Positions 14,598-21,604 of a stretch of 21,604 nt of DNA are shown piece after piece. Under the pieces are notes generated by a model. The model was not told where the DNA came from, ran no database searches, and saw nothing but the letters and a program-made list of their open reading frames with translations. Origin of the DNA: JASFQI01 sp050115555 (GTDB taxonomy: Bacteria > Desulfobacterota > DSM-4660 > Desulfatiglandales > HGW-15). Within the stretch, counting starts at the first letter, position 1, and the number at the start of each line of letters is the position of its first letter. The position numbers and the translations under genes are program-made. The stretch lies in the NCBI GenBank assembly GCA_050115555.1, contig JASFQI010000041.1, forward strand, positions 1 to 21,604. Direction: 5' to 3'.

Positions 14598-16070
14598 ATG
14601 AAGTCGATGAAATGGGTCCCCTGGTTCTGTATTTCCCTCGTAACGGCATGTCTTCTGACGTTTGCTCCCATGGCTTCAGCACAGACGGCTCCCGAAGAGG
14701 GTGCCGGTCTGACGAAAAGCCCGGAAGCCGAGGCATACGATCAGAAGGCCTTGAAAAAGCTTCAGAAAATGAGCCCTGAGGAGGTGGCCGAGCTGGACCG
14801 GAAGCTGGCCGAGGCCCTCACCCTGTTCTACGATCGGGATTACGCCCGGGCGCTGCCGATTTTCCAGGAGATCTCCGGCACCGTGGAGACCATGGATGTG
14901 GCCTTCTGGCTGGGTTCGTGCGCCGCCAAGGCCGGGGAGACGGATCTCGCCATTCGCAAATTCCAGGACATGCTCGCCATTGATCCCAATCTCCACCGAG
15001 TACGTCTGGAGCTTGCTACGGTGTACTTCAGGCTGGGGCGCTACGCGGAGGCCCGCCAGGAGCTGAACACCGTCCTCGAGGCCAAGCCCCCGGAACCGGT
15101 GCGCGAGAACATCGAAAAACTGCTGGCCTCCATCGACGCCAAGACGCGGAAGCTGTACACGAACTTTCGCGCCTCATTCGGCGTCCAGCGTGATCGGAAC
15201 GTAAGTTCCGGTCCGGACCAGGAGAACATCGAGATTCCAGATAACCGGGGAACCCTGAATCTCAACGACACCCAGCAGGCCGTGCGGGACTGGGTGGCCG
15301 TACTGAGCATGAGCGGAAACGCCCTCTATGATATCGGAGATCGCCGGGGCTTCATGTGGAACACGACCGGCGTGGTGTACAATACAAGAAACGCCAGCCA
15401 CGCGGAGTTCGATTTTCTCCACTGGCGCGTGACCACGGGACCCTGGTGGGTGACCCAGCGGAGCATCTTTAAAATGCCGATGGGGTACGCGGAGAACCTG
15501 TACGAGCACGAGCACCTCTTCGACACCTGGGACGTGGGACCCAACTACGAGTACTTCATCCTGCCCTGGCTCAGCATGAAGGGGACTTTTGTCTATGCGC
15601 GGGACACCTATGAGCCGAACGATCCCTTGCCCCTGGACAACAAGACCGGACAGGACAACCTCAAGCGAACCTACGAGCTTGCCTCCAACTTCTACCTGAA
15701 CAACCGGCGGGACATTCTGACGTTTGCCTTTTCCCACGATGACGTGAATGCCAAGGAAAACCGTTTCAGTTACGACGCCATGAACTGGTCCGTGGCCTAC
15801 TTCAAGCAGTTCAGGATGTTTGACTGGGACATGGAGTTTTACGGTCGGTACAAGTACACCCTCAAGCAGTACGAGACGAATGCCCTTCTGTGGCCCCCGG
15901 GATACGACCGTACGGACAAACGGCACAATCTCTACCTCGTGCTGAGCCGGAACATCGGGGAACACTACTTTGCATCGCTTACCTACAACATGATCAGCAA
16001 CGAGTCCAACACCGAGCTTTACGATTTCGAGAAGTACATCTACGGGTTCAACGTAGGCTACAAATTCTAG
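14598..16070 (+). CDS. Slam-like outer-membrane protein: signal peptide, TPR domain, C-terminal beta-barrel
   Basis: A 490-residue exported protein. Residues 1-28 form a signal peptide ending MASA. Residues about 65-165 are TPR helices (ALTLFYDRDYARALPIFQEI; LAIRKFQDMLAIDPN; LELATVYFRLGRYAEARQEL). From about 185 to the end, alternating aromatic/polar strands end in a C-terminal Phe (GFNVGYKF), as in outer-membrane barrels. The opening strand NFRASFGVQRDRNVSS resembles the first barrel strand of TPR-plus-barrel proteins of the Slam/DUF560 group. Slam proteins move lipoproteins and other cargo with a TbpB-like barrel across the outer membrane. Barrel topology and Slam kinship are inferred by eye; a different TPR-porin is the main alternative. 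GGAGG lies 4 bases before the ATG. It is the first gene of a four-gene operon that encodes the likely cargo. Confidence 0.7.
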   Translation: MKSMKWVPWFCISLVTACLLTFAPMASAQTAPEEGAGLTKSPEAEAYDQKALKKLQKMSPEEVAELDRKLAEALTLFYDRDYARALPIFQEISGTVETMDVAFWLGSCAAKAGETDLAIRKFQDMLAIDPNLHRVRLELATVYFRLGRYAEARQELNTVLEAKPPEPVRENIEKLLASIDAKTRKLYTNFRASFGVQRDRNVSSGPDQENIEIPDNRGTLNLNDTQQAVRDWVAVLSMSGNALYDIGDRRGFMWNTTGVVYNTRNASHAEFDFLHWRVTTGPWWVTQRSIFKMPMGYAENLYEHEHLFDTWDVGPNYEYFILPWLSMKGTFVYARDTYEPNDPLPLDNKTGQDNLKRTYELASNFYLNNRRDILTFAFSHDDVNAKENRFSYDAMNWSVAYFKQFRMFDWDMEFYGRYKYTLKQYETNALLWPPGYDRTDKRHNLYLVLSRNIGEHYFASLTYNMISNESNTELYDFEKYIYGFNVGYKF

Positions 16071-16100
16071 GCACCAGAGTTCCCGGGAGGGCGGGATACG

Positions 16101-16640
16101 ATGAGACCTCGATGCCTTTTATGCCTCGTTTTCGTGGCGGGGATCCTGCTTGCAACGGGGGGAGCCTTTGCCCTTCCGGACCGGACACCGCTCGAGTTCC
16201 TGAAGGCGCGCGAGTGGGTGCACAGGGATGCAAAAGGGGAAGTCTACCTGGGGAAGGTCATGACGCTTCTTTACGATGCGTACAGTACGGAAGCGAAGCA
16301 AACCTATCACCCGTACCTGCTGGAGCTCACCGATGTCTTGAAGACCCCGCTTCGATCCAGCTACCGCCTGGTGCTCAAGGGGTACACGGACACAAGCGGG
16401 GATCGCGAGGCCAATATCGCTCTCGGCCGAAAGCGGGCCGAGCGCCTCAAGCAATCCCTGGTCGAGAACTACTACTTCGATGGAGGCCGGGTCTTGGTGG
16501 AGGGCTACGGCCCGGCAGACCCGGTCGCTTCGAACGACACGGAATGGGGGCGGAGCAGAAATCGTCGTGTGGAGATCCACGTGTACGGGGATGTTTCCAG
16601 GGCGGTGCGCTTTGTCACCCCTAAGGAGAATACACCATGA
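16101..16640 (+). CDS. OmpA-family peptidoglycan-binding protein
   Basis: A 179-residue exported protein. Residues 1-24 form a signal peptide ending GGAFA; no lipobox Cys follows. Residues about 50-162 are an OmpA C-terminal-like domain: LKGYTDTSGDREANIALGRK with Asp97, then RAERLKQSLVEN, VEGYGPADPVASN and SRNRRVEIHV with the conserved Arg pair. In OmpA the equivalent Asp and Arg bind diaminopimelate of peptidoglycan. There is no N-terminal barrel, so it is a periplasmic, wall-binding protein that could anchor or position the neighbouring barrel protein. GGAGGG lies 9 bases before the ATG. It follows the Slam-like gene by 30 bases and overlaps the first FecR gene by 4 bases (ATGA), so the three are tightly coupled. 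Confidence 0.88.
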   Translation: MRPRCLLCLVFVAGILLATGGAFALPDRTPLEFLKAREWVHRDAKGEVYLGKVMTLLYDAYSTEAKQTYHPYLLELTDVLKTPLRSSYRLVLKGYTDTSGDREANIALGRKRAERLKQSLVENYYFDGGRVLVEGYGPADPVASNDTEWGRSRNRRVEIHVYGDVSRAVRFVTPKENTP

Positions 16641-18430
16641 AAAGACACGTGCGTTTTGTGTTCATCCTGGGAACGCTGCTTTTCCTGATGCTCGTTTGGG
16701 TGGCCGGACCGGTGTCGGCCCAGCAGGACCGGGGGATGGGCGTTCCGGCGGACGCCATGCCGCAGGACTTGCAGAAACTGGACGTCAAGGACTACTTTGT
16801 GCCCTCGGTTTCTCGGGAGGCAGGGGTGCTCCACGCGCAGAACGGGCATGTCGTGGTGGTTCACCGGGCCTCCGGCGCGGCCTACTTCGGAAAACCGGGC
16901 GACAAGATCTACGAGAACGACGAGTTGAACACCCTGGAGGATTCCCGGTGCCGCATCCGTTTTTACACGGACGATGTGGTGAACATGGCCCCGGATACGC
17001 GTTTTGCCGTTGAGAGCTTCGAAGACCGACGGGCGGACCGAAAGAAGGAATCCTTCTTCAGCATGGTCAAGGGCAAGGCCATGTTCTATGCCCTGCGACT
17101 CTTCCGGTACAAGGACACCCGGTTCAAGGTCAAGACCCCGACGGCCGTTGTGGGCGTTCGAGGCACCAAGTTCGGCCTGGACGTTTTCTGGCAGGACGAG
17201 GGGCGGAAAGCCCGGAGCGACGGGATTCAGGTGGCTGACAGCGGGCGAGGGTTCGAGGCCTACCTGGCGCAGGCCGGAGCCCAGGGCCGGCGGAGCGGGA
17301 CGGTCGCGGCCTGCGGGGACGGCGAACTGGACCTCACGGATCCGGTCACCGGCAAGGTGTTGACCCGCGTGAGCCCTAATGAGCATTTCAACACCGCCAC
17401 TCAAATGAAGGGCTACGATCGACAAAACAGAATCCTGAACGGGATCGCCAACGCGTCTATGGTCCGGGAGGAGGACGAAGGAGAGCCCAGGGAGCCCACG
17501 GACGGTGCCGTAGAGGGTGAGGGCCCGGTGGGGGATGACACGGGCCTGCCGGACACCACACTTCTGGCTGGAACCCTGACGGACATCGCCCTGCAGCAGA
17601 CCGGGGAGACGTCCCATGGGGAGATTTGCCCCTACCTCGTGGGGACGGACAGCTATCCGCTTTACGGGTACTTCTCCGCACTCCTGCTCCGTCAGGACTG
17701 GTCGATTAAAGACGCGATCTCGAGCTTCACCCTCCAGCAGCTCGATCCTACGCATGCGGCCATGGGATACGGGGCCGAGTCCACCAATCACCAGGTGGAG
17801 GCAAACGGGGACGACCCCACATGGGCCGAGGTCAGCTTGGCGATGGCGCCGAGCTCGGGACCCATTCGGGTGGATGAGGGCCCGGTTGTCGGGCTCTTGA
17901 ACTACCTGCAGTGGGGGTACGATCTCGTGAGCACGGAGGTCTTCTTTGCGGGCGGAGAAAACCTGCAGTTTGTCCAAAAGGCCTGGTGGCTGGAGGGATA
18001 TCCCACGTCCCCCACGGAGCTTGCGGCCATGAGCGGCAACTACAGCTACTCGGGTGACGTGGACGGGACCTACTACAATCTTTCGGGGACCGTGGACATC
18101 AGCGGGACGTACAGCTGCGATGTCCACTTCGGCTCCTCCTACGTGGAGAACTTTGTGCTGGAGGCCTCGGGCGGTGGAAACACCGTGAACTTCACGCAGG
18201 CCGGGATAGCGGAAATCGATACCCTGGGCCAGTTCGGAAGCGACCCGACGAACTTCCCCACCGACCCGCTGGACGGGACCTTTGAAATCAACGGCAGCAG
18301 CGTGAGTTACTGGCATATACACGGCGCCCACTATGGCCACAATGCCGCGGAGCAGGGCGGTGCGTTTGCCGGGTACAACGACAGCACCGATGAAGGGGCC
18401 TACGGGGTCTTCGGGGGTCAGCAGCAGTAA
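16637..18430 (+). CDS. Secreted FecR-domain protein with C-terminal TbpB-like barrel (paralog 1), likely Slam-type cargo
   Basis: A 597-residue protein with a signal peptide (1-28, ending GPVSA) and no lipobox. The FecR domain (about 62-185) shows GHVVVVHRASG, GDKIYENDELNTL and the hallmark TAVVGVRGTKFG at 169-180. An acidic Glu/Gly/Pro linker (278-305) follows. The C-terminal region starts near LTDIALQQTGETSHGE and holds NYLQWGY, AWWLEGY, a strand-rich NYSYSGDVDGTYYNLSGTV stretch, and the ending GAHYGHNAAEQGGAFAG...GVFGGQQQ, which recalls the last strands of the TbpB/lipoprotein barrel. Cys105 and Cys226 are conserved in paralog 2. Unlike FecR of iron regulation, it has no cytoplasmic anti-sigma helix and no sigma-factor neighbour. 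AAGGAG lies 8 bases upstream. I infer an exported, surface or secreted protein; its ligand is unknown. Confidence 0.72.
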   Translation: MKRHVRFVFILGTLLFLMLVWVAGPVSAQQDRGMGVPADAMPQDLQKLDVKDYFVPSVSREAGVLHAQNGHVVVVHRASGAAYFGKPGDKIYENDELNTLEDSRCRIRFYTDDVVNMAPDTRFAVESFEDRRADRKKESFFSMVKGKAMFYALRLFRYKDTRFKVKTPTAVVGVRGTKFGLDVFWQDEGRKARSDGIQVADSGRGFEAYLAQAGAQGRRSGTVAACGDGELDLTDPVTGKVLTRVSPNEHFNTATQMKGYDRQNRILNGIANASMVREEDEGEPREPTDGAVEGEGPVGDDTGLPDTTLLAGTLTDIALQQTGETSHGEICPYLVGTDSYPLYGYFSALLLRQDWSIKDAISSFTLQQLDPTHAAMGYGAESTNHQVEANGDDPTWAEVSLAMAPSSGPIRVDEGPVVGLLNYLQWGYDLVSTEVFFAGGENLQFVQKAWWLEGYPTSPTELAAMSGNYSYSGDVDGTYYNLSGTVDISGTYSCDVHFGSSYVENFVLEASGGGNTVNFTQAGIAEIDTLGQFGSDPTNFPTDPLDGTFEINGSSVSYWHIHGAHYGHNAAEQGGAFAGYNDSTDEGAYGVFGGQQQ

Positions 18431-18461
18431 CAGAAGACGTACGTTCGTCAGCGTTCCCTCC

Positions 18462-18480
18462 CCCGCCCGCAAGGGGCGGG
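18462..18480. repeat. Strong GC hairpin between the two FecR genes
   Basis: CCCGCCC (18462-18468), loop GCAAG, GGGCGGG (18474-18480): a perfect 7-pair GC stem 32 bases past the stop of paralog 1. No T-run follows, so it is more likely a partial terminator, RNA stabiliser or processing site that sets different levels of the two paralogs. Confidence 0.5.
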
Positions 18481-18661
18481 AAGAGGTGCAAATTGCGGAG
18501 GATGAGGGTTTACGGATTACGGATCGCGTTTCAAACGAGAAAGGTGCCCTTCGAAGCGAGTCCCTGGAATATCCCTTGATCTTTGCAGAAAAGAAACATA
18601 AAACATGTGTTATTTCTCATTTTTGTTACCGTACTTCGGTTCCATCACGGAGGGATCTTCC

Positions 18662-20362
18662 ATGAAACGGAATTCCGTATGTTTTTTCCTCGTGATCCTG
18701 CTGGCTTCCCTTTGCTTCCTCCCTCTCCTTCGGGAATCGGTCGCGGCAGAGCGCGTGGCCGCGCTCACACCGGATGCACTCCCTGAAGACATGCGGGACC
18801 TTCAGATTCAAGAGCAGTACGCCCCGAGTTCATTCAAACAGGCCGGCGTCATCCATTCCCTGGAAGGGTTTGTGGTCGTGCTCCATCGATCCACGCGGGA
18901 GGCGTTCCTGGGAACCGAGGGCGATCCGATTCACGAAAATGACGAATTTTACACCCTGCCCGATTCCCGGTGCCGTCTGCATTTCACCAACGAGGACGTG
19001 GTGAGCCTGGCCCCGGAGACCCGGTTCAGCGTGGACGAGTACCGTTCGGATGAGGAAAAGGCCGAGAAGACCTCCTTCTTCAGCATGTTGAAGGGCAAGG
19101 CCATGTTCTATGCCATGCGCCTCTTTCGAACCAAGAAGAAGAACTTCCAGGTCAACACGCCCACGGCCGTCATGGGTGTGCGCGGGACCAAGTTCGGCGC
19201 GCACGTGTACCGGATCGAGGACAAGGCGGCGCAGAGCCGCGCGGTCCAGGTGGCGGACAGCGGTCGCGGCATGGGGCCCTTGCTGGCCCAGACCGGGGGC
19301 GGCGGCAAATCGGTCACCGTGGTTGCGTGCGGGGATGGGTCGGTAGGCGTGAACGGCACCGCCCTGGGCCCCGGGCAGTACTACAATTCCTACACCGGTA
19401 CCGTGGGCTACGATCCATCCGTCCTGGGAGGCATCGAGGGAGCGACCGGAGGGAGCGGCGGGGACGGTGATGAGGGAGGCGGTGACGACACGGGCGGTGG
19501 AGGAACCGATAACGGGGACATGGTCAATGCTTTGACCACGATTGTCCAGACGCAGGGAGGCGAAGGGGCTCATGGCGAGGAAGGGCAGACGGTCGTGCTC
19601 ACAAAGTACGGCTACTTCGCGGCCCTGCTCCAGGACACCGGAATGAGTGAGCTGGAGGACGTCTTTCTCGTCATGATGGCCAATGTGTTCGGCGAGGGTG
19701 CCCCGCACCGGGCGGACTCCCTCCCGGACAGCGACTACCTCATCTGGGACGGGCCCTACTCGTTCGTCACCACGAACGACGGCGCCAGTGAGCACACCAT
19801 CAATGTGGAGCTCACGGCCACCCAGGTGAGCTCGGGATACAACTACCTCGCGTACGGGTACTGGCAGCACACCGGCGGAAACAGCTTTACAGGCTCCGGG
19901 CCGTATTCGTTCGTGGACTACTCCTGGTGGCTGGAGGGCTGGGCCTCCCCTGTCGATGTGATTGCCCAGCAGAAGGGCAGCATCGCATACAGCGGCGAAG
20001 CCTATGGAACCATGTACTATGACGGCACTACCACGCAGCTGGACGGGGGATTCAGCTCCACGGCCAACTTCGACTCCGCCCGGATCGAGAATTTCCATCT
20101 GAACGTCAAGGGCGCAGGCGGGCGATACGCCACCGTCAACGGAGGGTCCGGTGACATTGCGGCAGACGGAACGTTTGGCGTTTCCGGCGGGACATGGGAA
20201 ATGTACAACGGGATCGATACGATCAATCCCAGTCATTATGGCGCCTACGGTCGTTTATTCGGGCCGAACGTCGATGAAATCGGGGGCGCCTGGGCCATGG
20301 AGGGTACGGGCACTTATCACACCGGCGCCGCCGGGGTGTTTGGAGGAAAGAGGCAGAATTAA
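18662..20362 (+). CDS. Secreted FecR-domain protein with C-terminal TbpB-like barrel (paralog 2), likely Slam-type cargo
   Basis: A 566-residue paralog of the preceding gene with the same architecture. It has a signal peptide (1-29, ending SVAA) without lipobox, and a FecR domain (about 60-182) with GFVVVLHRSTRE, GDPIHENDEFYTL and TAVMGVRGTKFG at 168-179. A Gly/Asp-rich linker (257-285) follows, then a C-terminal domain with NYLAYGYW, SWWLEGW, SIAYSGEAYGTMYYDGTT and the ending GRLFGPNVDEIGGAWA...GVFGGKRQN. That ending is the clearer of the two matches to TbpB-type barrels. Cys104 and Cys223 match the pair in paralog 1. The start at 18662 has GGAGGG about 7 bases upstream; an earlier in-frame ATG at 18605 would spoil the signal peptide. 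It is the last gene before a strong terminator. Ligand and final location are unknown. Confidence 0.72.
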   Translation: MKRNSVCFFLVILLASLCFLPLLRESVAAERVAALTPDALPEDMRDLQIQEQYAPSSFKQAGVIHSLEGFVVVLHRSTREAFLGTEGDPIHENDEFYTLPDSRCRLHFTNEDVVSLAPETRFSVDEYRSDEEKAEKTSFFSMLKGKAMFYAMRLFRTKKKNFQVNTPTAVMGVRGTKFGAHVYRIEDKAAQSRAVQVADSGRGMGPLLAQTGGGGKSVTVVACGDGSVGVNGTALGPGQYYNSYTGTVGYDPSVLGGIEGATGGSGGDGDEGGGDDTGGGGTDNGDMVNALTTIVQTQGGEGAHGEEGQTVVLTKYGYFAALLQDTGMSELEDVFLVMMANVFGEGAPHRADSLPDSDYLIWDGPYSFVTTNDGASEHTINVELTATQVSSGYNYLAYGYWQHTGGNSFTGSGPYSFVDYSWWLEGWASPVDVIAQQKGSIAYSGEAYGTMYYDGTTTQLDGGFSSTANFDSARIENFHLNVKGAGGRYATVNGGSGDIAADGTFGVSGGTWEMYNGIDTINPSHYGAYGRLFGPNVDEIGGAWAMEGTGTYHTGAAGVFGGKRQN

Positions 20363-20389
20363 ACCAAAGACGAAGCACGGATCGGATTG

Positions 20390-20423
20390 GAGGGCTCCTT
20401 CACCAAGGGGGCCCTCTTTTTTT
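20390..20423 (+). terminator. Rho-independent terminator of the Slam-like/FecR operon
   Basis: GAGGGCTCCTT (20390-20400) pairs with AAGGGGGCCCTC (from 20405 to 20416) around a short CACCA loop, giving about 11 pairs including G-T pairs, followed by seven Ts (20417-20423). It starts 27 bases after the stop of paralog 2 and touches the stop codon of the convergent TPR gene. Confidence 0.9.
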
Positions 20424-21604
20424 CAGCGCAGGGCCTCACCGGGGAGTGGAGAATTTTCAGGGGCCTGGGGGCGCGCTCGTCGGATTTTGTAAAGGCGTAA
20501 CAGGTTTTTTCGGGCCTCCGCACAGGCCGGGTCCAGCTTCAGGCACTCCCGCAGGTGATGCTCGGCTTCCGCGAGCCTTCCCAGGCGAAGCAGGGTCGCT
20601 CCGAGGTTGTTGTGGGCGCGGGCATATTCAGGCTGGGCCCGAAGCGCGAGCCTGTACTCCCGGACTGCATCGCAAAGCCGCCCCTGCCGGGAACGGACCA
20701 GGCCCAGGTTGTAATGACCGGGCGCATAGTACGGTCGAATGGCCAGGGCTCGCCGAAGACAGACCGCCCCCTGCTCCGGCTTCCCGGAGAGGGCCAGGAC
20801 CAGACCCAGGTTGCTCCACGTCTCTGCGTCGTTTCTCCTGTATTCCGGATGCTGAAGCACCCGGCGGAACTGCGCCTCCGCCTCCTGAAAGCGACCAAGC
20901 TTGGCCAGGGAAGCCCCGAGGTTTCTGCGGGCGATATGCAGATCCGGTGAGATCGCAAGGACCTCGCGAAAGTGATGCACCGCTTCAAGATGCCTCCCTC
21001 GGTCGTCCAGGGCTAGGCCCAGGTTGTTGTGGGCCAGGTAGTTGCCCTCGGTCACACGAAGGGTGTGACCAAAGAGCGTCTCAGAGTCCTTCCAATATCC
21101 GACCTGGCGGAACGAGAGCATCCCCAGTCCCAGGATCACCACGCCTGAAAGGCCGGCACTCGATACCCATTGCCACGGGAAACGCCCGAGCCTCTCCGAG
21201 GCGAGCCACACGCCGGCCATCCAGAGGCCGATCATCGGGAGGTAGGCGTAGCGATCGGCTCGGGCAAAACCCCCGATCTTTATGAGCCCGATCACGGGCA
21301 GGAGCGTGATCAGGAACCAGAGCCAGCCTCCGATCAGGTAGGGTTTTCCGTGCCGAAGCCGCCAGGTCCCCGCACTGATGAGCCCGAGGAGCAAGGCGGC
21401 GCCCGCCGCCTTTAAAAACGAAGCAGTGGGAGGAAAGGGGTAGAACGGGGCCAGCCCTACGGGTACGATCGCCTGCCCGAGATAGGCTGCATAGGAGACC
21501 AGGGCATTTGTGATCCGGGAGATCAGAGGGTAGGCGTCCATGGGCGGAAGTGCGCCTACGGCTTCCTCGGCAAACACGGCCAGGATCGAGGCCCCTGCGG
21601 AGAG
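20423..21604 (-). CDS. Polytopic membrane protein with C-terminal TPR repeats (5' end outside window)
   Basis: The last 393 codons of a larger gene; the frame remains open to the window edge, and the GTG at 21577 is internal. The visible N-terminal half has several membrane helices with motifs YLGQAIVPVGLAPFYPFP, GGWLWFLITLLPVIGL and FARADRYAYLPMIGLW. These resemble the last part of membrane glycosyltransferase-like proteins with TPR tails (TMTC/PMT style, GT-C fold). From about the middle on there are five or six TPRs, for example AHNNLGLALDDRGRHLEAV, TWSNLGLVLALSGKPEQGA, HYNLGLVRSRQGRLCDAVR and AHNNLGATLLRLGRLAEAE. The catalytic N-terminal region lies outside the window, so the function (glycan or lipid-linked sugar transfer is one option) cannot be decided. 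It converges on the FecR operon. Confidence 0.8.
   Translation of the reverse strand, partial: LSAGASILAVFAEEAVGALPPMDAYPLISRITNALVSYAAYLGQAIVPVGLAPFYPFPPTASFLKAAGAALLLGLISAGTWRLRHGKPYLIGGWLWFLITLLPVIGLIKIGGFARADRYAYLPMIGLWMAGVWLASERLGRFPWQWVSSAGLSGVVILGLGMLSFRQVGYWKDSETLFGHTLRVTEGNYLAHNNLGLALDDRGRHLEAVHHFREVLAISPDLHIARRNLGASLAKLGRFQEAEAQFRRVLQHPEYRRNDAETWSNLGLVLALSGKPEQGAVCLRRALAIRPYYAPGHYNLGLVRSRQGRLCDAVREYRLALRAQPEYARAHNNLGATLLRLGRLAEAEHHLRECLKLDPACAEARKNLLRLYKIRRARPQAPENSPLPGEALR

Noticed and set aside
16505..18472. A 655-codon minus-strand frame opposite the first FecR gene, and a similar 468-codon one at 18830-20236
   Set aside because: Shadow frames caused by high third-position GC; the sense frames have signal peptides, FecR motifs and ribosome-binding sites.
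19430..19530. Gly/Asp-rich stretch in FecR paralog 2 as possible RTX calcium-binding repeats
   Set aside because: No regular nonapeptide GGxGxDxUx pattern; it reads as a flexible linker between the FecR and C-terminal domains. No type I secretion genes are nearby.
16637..20362. Reading the two FecR proteins as transferrin-binding proteins because of the TbpB-like ending
   Set aside because: Only the C-terminal barrel-like end matches; no lipobox, no N-lobe handle and no TbpA receptor, so transferrin binding is unsupported.

Overview
The window is about 60 percent GC and reads as a chromosomal segment of a Gram-negative bacterium: signal peptides, DsbD, an OmpA-type protein and an outer-membrane barrel are all present. 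Gene style, small coiled-coil genes and a TPR membrane protein suggest a deltaproteobacterium (Desulfobacterota, perhaps Syntrophobacteria). That placement is an impression from protein style, not a computed result. I found no tRNA, rRNA, insertion sequence, integrase or CRISPR array.

Layout. (1) 1-2015, + strand: the 3' end of a flavin amine oxidase, then a tight three-gene run of an HD-domain phosphohydrolase, an exported coiled-coil protein and a small coiled-coil protein. (2) 2042-3817, - strand: a primase-helicase-like protein with a zinc finger, a degenerate TOPRIM domain and a DnaB/RecA-type ATPase. (3) 4179-5981, +: full-length three-domain DsbD. (4) 6332-9811, -: PEP synthase (ppsA) followed 6 bases later by beta-ketoacyl-ACP synthase III (fabH). 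(5) 10050-14148, +: a cysteine desulfurase of selenocysteine-lyase-like type, an isochorismatase-family hydrolase, a membrane protein with an HEFLGH metal motif, a membrane protein built from repeats, and a small membrane protein. The ppsA and desulfurase promoters face each other and share their -35 region. (6) 14598-20423, +: a cell-envelope operon ending in a strong terminator. (7) 20423-21604, -: the C-terminal part of a membrane protein with TPRs.

The most notable region is 14598-20362. It encodes a periplasmic-TPR plus outer-membrane-barrel protein resembling Slam (the type XI secretion translocator), an OmpA-type peptidoglycan-binding protein, and two paralogous secreted proteins. Each paralog joins an N-terminal FecR domain to a C-terminal domain whose last residues look like the TbpB/Slam-cargo beta-barrel (GxFyGpnAxExGG...GvFGG). 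Neither paralog has a lipobox, and no FecI sigma factor or TonB receptor is nearby. My inference is a Slam-like export system with its own FecR-fused, non-lipidated cargo. The barrel and cargo assignments rest on reading motifs by eye and need profile or structure comparison.
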